6,192 nucleotides of DNA from Cyanobacteria bacterium UBA2566. Lineage in GTDB: Bacteria > Cyanobacteriota > Cyanobacteriia > Cyanobacteriales > Desertifilaceae. Where the stretch lies: positions 1-6,192 of the forward strand of contig DDLS01000088.1 in NCBI GenBank assembly GCA_002340255.1. Direction: 5' to 3'. Both the position numbers and the translations under genes were made by a program. Below the pieces are notes generated by a model. It saw only the letters and a list, made by a program, of their open reading frames with translations. It was not told the origin of the DNA and did not search any database. Shown here in pieces: positions 1 to 5,746 of this stretch; the stretch's first letter is position 1; each line of letters starts with the position of its first letter.

Positions 1-84
1 AATCTTGGCGATTGCTTCCCTGCGGTCGCAATGACAACTCGAATCTATGATCAACAATGTACCTCATAGCAGCGCTTCGCGCTG
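1..84 (-). repeat. Left copy of an 84-bp dispersed inverted repeat
   Basis: This block is the reverse complement of 6037-6120, with one substitution and a flipped 3-nt loop as the only differences. It has three parts: a REP-like unit at 8-35 (GCGATTGCTT at 8-17, TCGCAATGAC at 26-35), a small stem at 45-50/64-69 (CTATGA/TCATAG), and a terminal hairpin at 70-84 with arms CAGCGC/GCGCTG and loop TTC. Homology to the right copy stops exactly at the outer base of this hairpin. On the other side it is cut by the window edge, so the element may be longer, because the right copy continues as a composite hairpin to 6169. No coding capacity is visible. It is most likely a non-autonomous miniature element or REP-type repeat. 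Confidence 0.9.
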
Positions 85-142
85 TATAGCAGAGAAAGAG
101 TTGGTGAGGACATGGTTCAAGAGTGAAACCTAGCTACCATCA

Positions 143-188
143 CCTATTCCCTATTCCCTATTCCCTATTCCCTATTCCCTATTCCCTA
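143..188. repeat. Heptanucleotide tandem repeat (CCTATTC)n
   Basis: Six perfect head-to-tail copies of the 7-mer CCTATTC (143-184) are followed by a partial copy. The array sits just beyond the 3' end of the glycosylhydrolase gene on the minus strand. It resembles the short tandemly repeated repetitive (STRR) heptamers described in cyanobacteria. Because 7 is not a multiple of 3 and the array is non-coding, copy number can vary freely by replication slippage. No function is evident. Confidence 0.9.
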
Positions 189-201
189 GCGCGCAGCGCT
201 A
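187..201. repeat. Small GC-rich hairpin, TAGCGC/GCGCTA
   Basis: Perfect 6-bp arms (187-192 and 196-201) enclose a GCA loop directly after the heptamer array and 3 nt from the stop codon of the minus-strand glycosylhydrolase gene. It shares the AGCGC...GCGCT core with the hairpin that ends the 84-bp repeat (70-84 and 6037-6051), so it probably belongs to the same class of small palindromes. It could act as a weak transcript-end structure for the minus-strand gene, but no T-run follows it on that strand. Confidence 0.65.
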
Positions 202-203
202 TA

Positions 204-1718
204 TTACTGAGGGCGACAAGAACGCCGTTGGCGATCGATCTGCGGTTCTTGCCAAGAAAAGGCAAAATGGCTAATGGCTGAAATGCGGCCCTGCCAGCGT
301 TGAAGGTCGCGCATCTGAGCTTCTAAAGAAGGTCGATTTCTGTAGGTTTCCCCCCATTGTCCTGCTAAGACCGGCTTCACTTGCACCTCTTGAGTGGCCA
401 TACTCAAGACTCGCTCCACTTGTTCCGTAATACATTCAGTTCCTCCACAAACGCCATAGGACATGGGATGCCATTCCATAGAAGCTGGGAATCGATCCCA
501 AGGTTGCAATCGGGAATCATAACCTTTGCCAACGACTTTGTTTGCATCTGGGAAAAAGACCGCTCCAGTGGGTAACCCTTGGCGTTGAGCCGGGGCACTG
601 GCAAGAGAGAGAAAGTCGATGACCCCTTGCAGAGCATGGGCAACAGTGAGGAACCACAATTCCTGTTGGAGACGATTCTGCTGTTGCCCTAAACTGAGGG
701 AGGTTTGGGGTGCTTGGCGACCCTGCCAGAGGGGTTGACCTTCTTGGGGATGGCGGCGATTGGCAGCTTGAATATCGTCGATGGTAATATACCCCTTGCT
801 GATATAGGCTTGAATTAAGTCCCGACCTTTGTTATTGGTGGCTCGTTGATAGAGGGACTGTTGAGATGCGGGGCCATAAATCCATAAATCTTGGACTTTT
901 GTCGCCACCGAAGCGGGGCCAGTGAGCCGAGGATAGCGAATATAATCAAATAGCATTCCATCAGGTTGGCGTTTGAGGATGGAATTAACTAAGTAATAAT
1001 AGTCTCGTTTGGCTTGGGGATGGTAGGGATCGATAAACACATTCTCTGTGTCGCCTCCAGTCACATCATAACTGGTATCTTTTTGATCGTGGACGGAGAG
1101 ACTGGTATCATTATTGCCATTGCGGGCCAGGACTTGTTGGCGATCGCCAAGCAGACTATAGTTATACCCAAAATTCATCGAAAACAACCAGGCATAAATC
1201 CGTAATCCCCTTTGTCTGGCTTTCTGAATGGCCAGAGCTAACAAGTCGGCGTTTTCTTGTCCTTGAAGCCGAACGACAGAGGGCCAAGGTGTGGGGTTAT
1301 CATTGACCGGTAAGAGGACTTGGCTATCATAAAATACCTCAACATAGACTTCGTTATATCCCTTATTAACAATCTCATCCATCACCCGATCCAAATTCCC
1401 GTTAAATAGATCGCAGGGATAGAGCCGTAGCCAAATAGCCTGAGTTTGGGGCCAAGTGCGATTGCGACAATTTTGCAGTTGGGCAGTATGTTGTTGAATC
1501 AAAGCTTGATAGCGCCTTTGTGCTTCTGGATTTCCACTCAGGGCTGCTTGACGGACCTGTTCTTTTTCTTGCCGCTCTCGATCGGATAACTGACAATAGG
1601 CATTGACTGCCGCCAAGCTAGATTTAACTTGAGTTAAGGTTCCTAAAATCGGGGACACAACTAGCAACAGAGCCAGCCAAAGATTCAACTTTTGAAGTCT
1701 CAAGAATGGAAAAGTCAT
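204..1718 (-). CDS. Secreted family 10-type glycosylhydrolase (GHL10/DUF187-like)
   Basis: This 504-residue protein is predicted to be an exported carbohydrate-active TIM-barrel enzyme. A signal peptide covers residues 1 to about 37: basic start, hydrophobic core around 13-26, and AxA-like cleavage sites at LAA (35-37) or VNA (38-40). A Gln-rich helical linker follows (about 45-88). The barrel begins at WLRLYPCD (96-103) and continues through VYVEVFYDS (about 124-132), RIYAWLFSMNFG (173-184), FIDPYHP (228-234) and GMLFDYIRYPR (254-264). The last two are the most recognisable marks of the GHL10 family in cyanobacteria. A later segment contains WHPMSYG and several cysteines. The substrate cannot be read from sequence; relatives are thought to act on cell-wall or extracellular glycans. 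ATG at 1718 is chosen because the signal peptide starts there; no good Shine-Dalgarno precedes it. It is transcribed divergently from the PEP-CTERM gene. Confidence 0.88.
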   Translation of the reverse strand: MTFPFLRLQKLNLWLALLLVVSPILGTLTQVKSSLAAVNAYCQLSDRERQEKEQVRQAALSGNPEAQRRYQALIQQHTAQLQNCRNRTWPQTQAIWLRLYPCDLFNGNLDRVMDEIVNKGYNEVYVEVFYDSQVLLPVNDNPTPWPSVVRLQGQENADLLALAIQKARQRGLRIYAWLFSMNFGYNYSLLGDRQQVLARNGNNDTSLSVHDQKDTSYDVTGGDTENVFIDPYHPQAKRDYYYLVNSILKRQPDGMLFDYIRYPRLTGPASVATKVQDLWIYGPASQQSLYQRATNNKGRDLIQAYISKGYITIDDIQAANRRHPQEGQPLWQGRQAPQTSLSLGQQQNRLQQELWFLTVAHALQGVIDFLSLASAPAQRQGLPTGAVFFPDANKVVGKGYDSRLQPWDRFPASMEWHPMSYGVCGGTECITEQVERVLSMATQEVQVKPVLAGQWGETYRNRPSLEAQMRDLQRWQGRISAISHFAFSWQEPQIDRQRRSCRPQ

Positions 1719-1886
1719 GAAAAAAAGGATTAATGAGGTTGGAGTACCTTGTAGAGGCAGGGAAAATTTGGATTAGGCGATCGCCAAATATTGCTCGTCA
1801 TCTTAACATTAATTCAATTGAGCCAGATCGTCGATCCGTACTTTTCCCAATCTTCATACCCCTGTGAAGAGTTGGTAAAGAAGGGG

Positions 1887-1923
1887 ATTTAAGCTAGTCA
1901 TCCGAGGAACTGACAGCTTAAAT
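1887..1923. promoter_or_regulatory. Strong imperfect inverted repeat upstream of PEP-CTERM gene
   Basis: Arms ATTTAAGCT-A-GTCA (1887-1900) and TGAC-AGCTTAAAT (1911-1923) pair over 13 bp with a single bulged A at 1896, around a 10-nt loop that contains GAGGA. It ends 66 nt before the ATG at 1990. No T-run follows on the plus strand, so it is not a simple intrinsic terminator. It could be a DNA operator in the shared divergent region, or an RNA hairpin in the 5' leader of the PEP-CTERM mRNA. The structure is read directly from the sequence; the role is inference. Confidence 0.6.
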
Positions 1924-1976
1924 TAGGCATATGACATGCACTTAATCTTATTCAAACCCCTAAAGATGCCCTACCC

Positions 1977-1982
1977 AGGAGA
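1977..1982 (+). promoter_or_regulatory. Ribosome binding site AGGAGA deciding the PEP-CTERM start
   Basis: AGGAGA lies 7 nt before the ATG at 1990, which is ideal spacing, and that ATG opens a clean signal peptide. The in-frame ATG at 1936 has no such site and would add 18 residues ahead of the signal peptide. Confidence 0.8.
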
Positions 1983-1989
1983 AATAACG

Positions 1990-2721
1990 ATGAAATCTAC
2001 TCAAGTCTTTGCTGCGATCGCCACTACTACCACCTTAAGTGTAATGGCAATGACTAGCGCCGCCCAAGCCTTCACCATCGGTGGCCATCTGAACGGGGCA
2101 GAATTTGACGCTTTAGGTTTAGACATTCCCTGGGCAGCCGAAAGCCGTATTGGTCGCGTAGGAGACCATGAACTTAATATTCATGACCATACCAACAGTG
2201 CCCAAAATCGGGTTCAAGCAAACTACGACAACTGGGTGAGTGGTGAAGCCGTTGATTTTTCCTTGGTTTTTGACAGTGCGCTCAATACCCTTACTTATAC
2301 AGTAGCTGGTATTGAACTGAGTAAAACTGAGATCTTCGAGGACAATTTTTCCGACCTCTACATCCGCACAGCCGCTCGCAAAGAAGGAACTAGCATGGTA
2401 GTCAATAACTTATTCTTGAGCGATGCAACCATGTCATCAAGTATTGGAGATTTCTCCAGTGCCTCCTGTTCTGGAGGAGTCGGTTGTGGATACAATGATG
2501 CCGACTACCTTCACATCGGCAATATTGTGGGTGACTTTACCCTAACTGGACAATCGACCATGACTTGGGGAGCAACGAAACCAAAGAATTCTAACCTTGC
2601 CTATCAAATTAAACTGGTGGAAGGAAATCCCTCAGTTCCCGTTCCCGAACCCGCTACGTTGTCCGTTTTCTCCCTGGGTTTAGTCGGTTTGTTAGCCAGT
2701 CGCAAACGTCGTCAATCCTAA
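1990..2721 (+). CDS. PEP-CTERM sorting domain protein
   Basis: This 243-residue exported protein is probably attached to or released from the cell surface through the PEP-CTERM/exosortase route. The signal peptide is residues 1-27: MKST start, hydrophobic core, then AQA cleavage before FTIGG. The mature part (28 to about 215) is rich in beta-strand-like, Asp/Asn/Ser/Thr segments with motifs such as ESRIGRVGDHE and NYDNWVSGEAVDF and a two-Cys loop (CSGGVGC). This suits a beta-sandwich of the choice-of-anchor kind, possibly anchor W; that assignment is from memory and uncertain. The C-terminus is a textbook PEP-CTERM: VPEPA (218-222), a hydrophobic stretch (about 223-237) and RKRR (238-241). 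No exosortase or glycosyltransferase lies nearby, so processing must be by a gene elsewhere. The hairpin at 1887-1923 precedes it and a terminator follows. Confidence 0.87.
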   Translation: MKSTQVFAAIATTTTLSVMAMTSAAQAFTIGGHLNGAEFDALGLDIPWAAESRIGRVGDHELNIHDHTNSAQNRVQANYDNWVSGEAVDFSLVFDSALNTLTYTVAGIELSKTEIFEDNFSDLYIRTAARKEGTSMVVNNLFLSDATMSSSIGDFSSASCSGGVGCGYNDADYLHIGNIVGDFTLTGQSTMTWGATKPKNSNLAYQIKLVEGNPSVPVPEPATLSVFSLGLVGLLASRKRRQS

Positions 2722-2743
2722 TTAACAATTAATAATTAACAAT
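2720..2743. repeat. Short direct repeat AATTAACAAT x2
   Basis: Two identical 10-mers (2720-2729 and 2734-2743) are separated by 4 nt and overlap the stop codon of the PEP-CTERM gene. Such AT-rich AATTAACAAT runs are common between cyanobacterial genes. The spacer is small and no function is apparent. Confidence 0.6.
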
Positions 2744-2744
2744 G

Positions 2745-2786
2745 ATAGGGTTTCTGCTCAAGATTCAGAAACCCTATTTTCTTGAT
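2745..2786. terminator. Intrinsic terminator between convergent genes
   Basis: A perfect 12-bp stem, ATAGGGTTTCTG (2745-2756) with CAGAAACCCTAT (2766-2777), has a 9-nt loop and is followed on the plus strand by a T-rich tail from 2778. It ends the PEP-CTERM transcript. The stop codon of the convergent MoxR gene lies about 10 nt away, so the same stem probably also ends that transcript, although the minus-strand tail is less T-rich. Confidence 0.85.
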
Positions 2787-3698
2787 TTAAGTGCCAGTGG
2801 GAACCGATCGCAACAACCGCTCGATAATCACCCTCGCTTGTCGTCCTCCAGCCGGAATCATGCGATGACATAGTACGTGGGGAGCTAAAAACTTGACATC
2901 ATCAGGGGTCACATAATCGCGATTTTCCAGGAAGGCTAGGGCTTGGCTCGCTCGTTGCAGAGAGATCGCTCCCCTAGGACTCACCCCTAACGTAATCTCT
3001 TCATCTTCACGGGTTGCGCGCACCAAATCCACAATATATTGCTGTAAGGGCACTTCCACCTTCACTTGCAAACACTCATTTTGCAGTGTCTTTACTTCCG
3101 CCAGAGAAATACAAGGTTTTAGGCGATCGCCCGGTTTTGCCCCTGCATGTTCTTGCAACATCTTTAACTCTTCCGATTCCGTGGGATAACCCAGAGAAAA
3201 CGACAACGCAAACCGATCCATTTGCGCCTCCGGTAAGGGAAATGTGCCTTGATATTCCACCGGGTTTTGCGTCGCAATCACAAAAAAGGGAGACTCTAGA
3301 GTATGGGAAACTCCATCCACAGTTACCTGCTGTTCTTCCATTACTTCCAAAAGCGCTGACTGGGTACGGGGAGTGGCGCGGTTAATCTCGTCGGTGAGCA
3401 GCACATTGGCAAAAATCGGCCCTGACATAAACTTAAATTCCCCCGTATTCGGGTTCCAGATATTGGTTCCAGTAATATCACTAGGGAGCAGATCGGGGGT
3501 ACATTGAATCCGTTGAAACTTACCATCAATGGAACGAGCTAAGGATTTAGCCAGTAAGGTTTTTCCCACTCCAGGAACATCTTCTAAAAGGGCATGACCT
3601 CCAGATAAAAGGGCTACAAGTACAAGACGAATTGGATCGTTTTTACCGACGATCGCTTGATTCAGGTTATCGATTAATTGCTGGATACGCTCTCTCAT
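2787..3698 (-). CDS. MoxR family AAA+ ATPase
   Basis: This 303-residue cytoplasmic AAA+ ATPase of the MoxR group acts in chaperone-like assembly or activation of partner proteins. Visible motifs: Walker A EDVPGVGKT (39-47), Walker B LLTDEINR (100-107), sensor 1 ATQNP (142-146), the EAQMDRF arginine-finger block (157-163) and sensor 2 SPRG (240-243), followed by the C-terminal helical lid. Length and motif order are normal for the family and nothing key is missing. The frame opens upstream at a TTG (3716), but ATG at 3698 is preferred: GGGGAG lies 10 nt before it, and the TTG has no ribosome binding site. MoxR genes usually sit beside DUF58 and von Willebrand A genes; none is next to this one, so its client cannot be inferred here. 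It diverges from the CPBP protease gene. Confidence 0.93.
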   Translation of the reverse strand: MRERIQQLIDNLNQAIVGKNDPIRLVLVALLSGGHALLEDVPGVGKTLLAKSLARSIDGKFQRIQCTPDLLPSDITGTNIWNPNTGEFKFMSGPIFANVLLTDEINRATPRTQSALLEVMEEQQVTVDGVSHTLESPFFVIATQNPVEYQGTFPLPEAQMDRFALSFSLGYPTESEELKMLQEHAGAKPGDRLKPCISLAEVKTLQNECLQVKVEVPLQQYIVDLVRATREDEEITLGVSPRGAISLQRASQALAFLENRDYVTPDDVKFLAPHVLCHRMIPAGGRQARVIIERLLRSVPTGT

Positions 3699-3747
3699 CC
3701 GCTGATTACTCCCCAAGCTTATTGTTTATAGAATAGCTTGGTTTCGA

Positions 3748-3777
3748 TTCAGGATGTCTAGAATACTCCGGTACAAT
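3748..3777 (+). promoter_or_regulatory. Possible promoter for the CPBP protease gene
   Basis: TACAAT (3772-3777) matches a -10 box well and lies 31 nt before the ATG at 3809. The -35 region (TTCAGG, 3748-3753, 18-nt spacing) is weak. On the opposite strand, TAGACA (3760-3755) and TATTCT (3735-3730), spaced 19 nt, are a possible promoter for the MoxR gene. Both are by-eye matches only. Confidence 0.3.
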
Positions 3778-3794
3778 GGGATCTTGCCATCCCA
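3777..3794 (+). promoter_or_regulatory. Small inverted repeat in the leader of the CPBP gene
   Basis: TGGGAT (3777-3782) and ATCCCA (3789-3794) form a perfect 6-bp stem with a 6-nt loop, starting at the candidate -10 box and ending 14 nt before the start codon. It may be an operator or a 5'-leader hairpin. It is short enough that chance is possible. Confidence 0.3.
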
Positions 3795-3808
3795 CCTAGA
3801 AGTGTTCT

Positions 3809-5356
3809 ATGACCTCTGAAAAGCAACCTCTAACCATTAAGCAAATTGGGCTATTGTTCTTAACGGCGATCGCCCTTAGCCTGATCGCCCTCTTTTTGTA
3901 TAACAGTTGGAGCCAACCCCAGTTTCAAGGTCAGTTAGAACTCTATCAGACCAATTTACTCCTGAATTCGTCTGTGTGGAAGGGGGAAAATTTAACCCCC
4001 CAAGCCCAAGGGGTGTTGCGTCAAACGCTGATCGGGGTTGAACCGGTGTCAACGGCGATCTCCCAATATGAAGATGCTCAAAAAGATAGCCAAAATCATC
4101 TGGAGAAAACGCGCCAGCAACTCACCGAGTTAAACCAGCAACCGGTAGCAAATCTGACTCAGGAGACCCTCCTAAAACAGGCGATCGCCTCTACACAAGA
4201 GAGTTTAGAAAAGATTAATCTTAATTTGGGTCTGTTAAAAATCCAGGCAGATCGAGTTCCAGAAGCTTTGCAATTATGGCAAAAATTAGCCGATGATCCC
4301 CAATCTTTTACCGGAGATACAGCACAGGCTTTAATCGGGTTATGGGAAGATTCGCCCCAGATTCTCTCAGAGGCACCATTGATGTTGGATCTGGAGTTAT
4401 CGGGATGGTTTCGTTATCAGGCATTATCACGACTGTATGAGATCCAGGGTGACGAATTAGCCTTAAGGGAGCTGGAGACTCAGCAACAGGAGATCGCGTT
4501 TCAAGGGATTCGTAAACTGCTGATTGTGGCTGGGGTGCAGTCAGTGGGAATATTCTTAGGAACTGCCTTATTGGTGCTAGTCGTACTGCAATGGATCGTT
4601 CAACGGAAAGAGTCTTGGTTATCTCAAAATCAGGGGGTTACAGAAGTTCCCTGGAATTGGGACACTATCTTGTTAGTCTTAGTAGCAGGATTTTTCTTCA
4701 TTGGCCAATTGATTTCGCCAGTCATTTTCCGGGAATTCTTAAGTCTATTTTCCTTTACTCGTGGCAGTGGAGTTCGCGCCGATGCCCTTATTATTTTAAT
4801 GTCCTATTTGGTGAGCAGTGCTGGAGCATTAGGGATTTTATATGTGGCGGTGAATCCCTTTAAACCCCTACCACAAAACTGGTTTAAGTTTGATATTAAA
4901 GCGTCAGGTATAGTGTGGGGAATAGGGGGATTTTTGATTGCTATTCCCGTGGTATTATTGGTGTCTTTAATCAATCAAATTCTATGGCAAGGTCAAGGGG
5001 GTAGCAATCCAATTTTACCGTTAGCGCTGCAAGGGAATGATTGGGTTGCGATCGCCTGTTTCGCTTTTACCGCATCTGTTGCTGCACCGGTATTTGAAGA
5101 AATTATGTTTCGCGGTTTCCTGCTTCCATCCCTCACCCGCTATGTTCCAGTCTGGTTGGCGATTACGTTGAGTGGGTTTGTTTTTGCGATCGCTCACCTG
5201 AGTCTCTCAGAAATCATTCCCCTCGCCACCTTAGGTATAATTATGGGAATAGTTTATACCCGTTCCGGCAACTTACTCGCGCCCATTGTCCTCCATAGTT
5301 TATGGAATGGAAATACCCTGTTAAGTTTATTTCTCCTAGGCAGTAGTCTTTCTTGA
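3809..5356 (+). CDS. CPBP family intramembrane glutamic protease (CAAX protease/Abi-like) with N-terminal extracytoplasmic domain
   Basis: This 515-residue multi-pass membrane protein has its catalytic motifs in the C-terminal CPBP domain: EEIMFR (E430, E431, R435), FAIAH (F459, H463) and HSLWN (H496, N500). These are the conserved signature of Rce1-like glutamic endopeptidases, so the domain appears active. The N-terminus has one membrane segment (about 13-31), then roughly 200 residues of soluble, mostly helical sequence. This includes a coiled-coil-like stretch (about 86-140) and a TPR-like segment (about 145-165). Further membrane segments lie near 236-262, 285-307, 325-347, 367-390 and several after 411. 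Cyanobacterial CPBP proteins of about 500 residues with such an N-terminus are known; the substrate is not. The start is supported by the hydrophobic N-terminus; only a weak AGAAG precedes it. No signal of truncation. Confidence 0.9.
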   Translation: MTSEKQPLTIKQIGLLFLTAIALSLIALFLYNSWSQPQFQGQLELYQTNLLLNSSVWKGENLTPQAQGVLRQTLIGVEPVSTAISQYEDAQKDSQNHLEKTRQQLTELNQQPVANLTQETLLKQAIASTQESLEKINLNLGLLKIQADRVPEALQLWQKLADDPQSFTGDTAQALIGLWEDSPQILSEAPLMLDLELSGWFRYQALSRLYEIQGDELALRELETQQQEIAFQGIRKLLIVAGVQSVGIFLGTALLVLVVLQWIVQRKESWLSQNQGVTEVPWNWDTILLVLVAGFFFIGQLISPVIFREFLSLFSFTRGSGVRADALIILMSYLVSSAGALGILYVAVNPFKPLPQNWFKFDIKASGIVWGIGGFLIAIPVVLLVSLINQILWQGQGGSNPILPLALQGNDWVAIACFAFTASVAAPVFEEIMFRGFLLPSLTRYVPVWLAITLSGFVFAIAHLSLSEIIPLATLGIIMGIVYTRSGNLLAPIVLHSLWNGNTLLSLFLLGSSLS

Positions 5357-5360
5357 CTTG

Positions 5361-5423
5361 ATCTATACTAGATTTAGTGAATATGTTGTATCGGTTGAAT
5401 GATAGATATGATTTTCACTAGAT
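5361..5423 (+). promoter_or_regulatory. Candidate operator region of the antitoxin gene
   Basis: The 97-nt gap before the ParD-like gene contains a palindrome ATCTA-TAC-TAGAT (5361-5373), a direct repeat ACTAGAT (5367-5373 and 5417-5423) and an inverted pair TAGTGAA/TTCACTA (5375-5381/5414-5420). ParD-type antitoxins usually bind short repeats at their own promoter, so this cluster is a plausible binding site. The promoter itself is not clear; TTGTAT (5386-5391) with TATGAT (5407-5412) is a weak candidate. Confidence 0.35.
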
Positions 5424-5453
5424 CTCTTTTGATTGAACGAGTAAATTGTTGTC

Positions 5454-5699
5454 ATGAATATCGTTTTAAGTCCGGAACAAAAACAATTCATTGAATCTCA
5501 AATCAAGAAAGGAAAGTATCTGAATAGTCAAGAGCTAATTAACAAAGCTTTGCAATTATTAGAAAAACAAGATCGAGAATATGAAAGATGGATTGAAGAT
5601 ACTCACAAAAAAGTTGTTGTTGGAATTGAACAATTAGAAAAAGGAGAAAAAATGGAGGGGAAAGTTGTGGTGGCACAATTGCAAAATAAGTTTGAGTAA
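5454..5699 (+). CDS. ParD-like ribbon-helix-helix antitoxin (orphan)
   Basis: This 81-residue protein looks like the antitoxin of a type II ParDE pair. The N-terminus NIVLSPEQKQFIESQIKKGK, followed by the LNSQELINKALQLLEKQ helix, matches the ParD ribbon-helix-helix layout: strand at 2-5, helix at about 7-19, turn near the Gly at 20, helix at about 24-38. The charged C-terminal half (40-81) would be the toxin-binding tail. It is slightly short but otherwise intact. No ParE-like ORF follows; the next gene, 47 nt on, is unrelated. Immediately after the stop is only a 10-codon frame (5700-5732), with no recognisable similarity. The gene is about 30% G+C, well below its upstream neighbours, which suggests horizontal arrival. 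No good Shine-Dalgarno is seen. It may neutralise a ParE elsewhere in the genome or be a leftover. Confidence 0.75.
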   Translation: MNIVLSPEQKQFIESQIKKGKYLNSQELINKALQLLEKQDREYERWIEDTHKKVVVGIEQLEKGEKMEGKVVVAQLQNKFE

Positions 5700-5746
5700 A
5701 TGCAGGAAGGTGGAATTAAAATGATTTTCTGAGGTCACCATTAAAT

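Larger units (their letters stand above)
1719..1989. other. Divergent intergenic region between glycosylhydrolase and PEP-CTERM genes
   Basis: These 271 bases should carry both promoters. Visible contents are a HIP1 palindrome (1777-1784), a small stem TCTTCA/TGAAGA (1851-1856/1864-1869), the strong hairpin at 1887-1923, and the ribosome binding site at 1977-1982. I could not pick out a convincing -35/-10 pair for either gene. No small ORF with a ribosome binding site was found here. Confidence 0.7.

Noticed and set aside
143..188. CRISPR-like or coding repeat array
   Set aside because: The units are 7 nt with no spacers and lie in no reading frame; this is a simple tandem repeat.
187..201. 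Intrinsic terminator for the glycosylhydrolase gene
   Set aside because: The 6-bp stem is not followed by a T-run on the minus strand and matches the small palindrome family found in the dispersed repeat.
1936..1989. Upstream in-frame ATG adding 18 residues to the PEP-CTERM protein
   Set aside because: The ATG at 1990 has an AGGAGA site at 7 nt and begins a proper signal peptide; the upstream ATG has neither.
3014..3385. 123-residue plus-strand open frame opposite the MoxR gene
   Set aside because: It is wholly antisense to a well-supported AAA+ gene, is Pro-rich without recognisable domains, and has no supporting start signal; it is a shadow frame.
3699..3716. TTG start adding six residues to the MoxR protein
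   Set aside because: There is no ribosome site before the TTG, while GGGGAG precedes the ATG at 3698 and family members start close to that point.
4591..4863. 90-residue open frame inside the CPBP gene
   Set aside because: It lies in another frame within a confidently assigned membrane protein and its composition is typical of an out-of-frame reading.
5700..5732. Ten-codon frame right after the antitoxin stop as a toxin remnant
   Set aside because: It is too short to compare with ParE and shows no recognisable similarity; an ATG after a stop in AT-rich DNA is easily chance.
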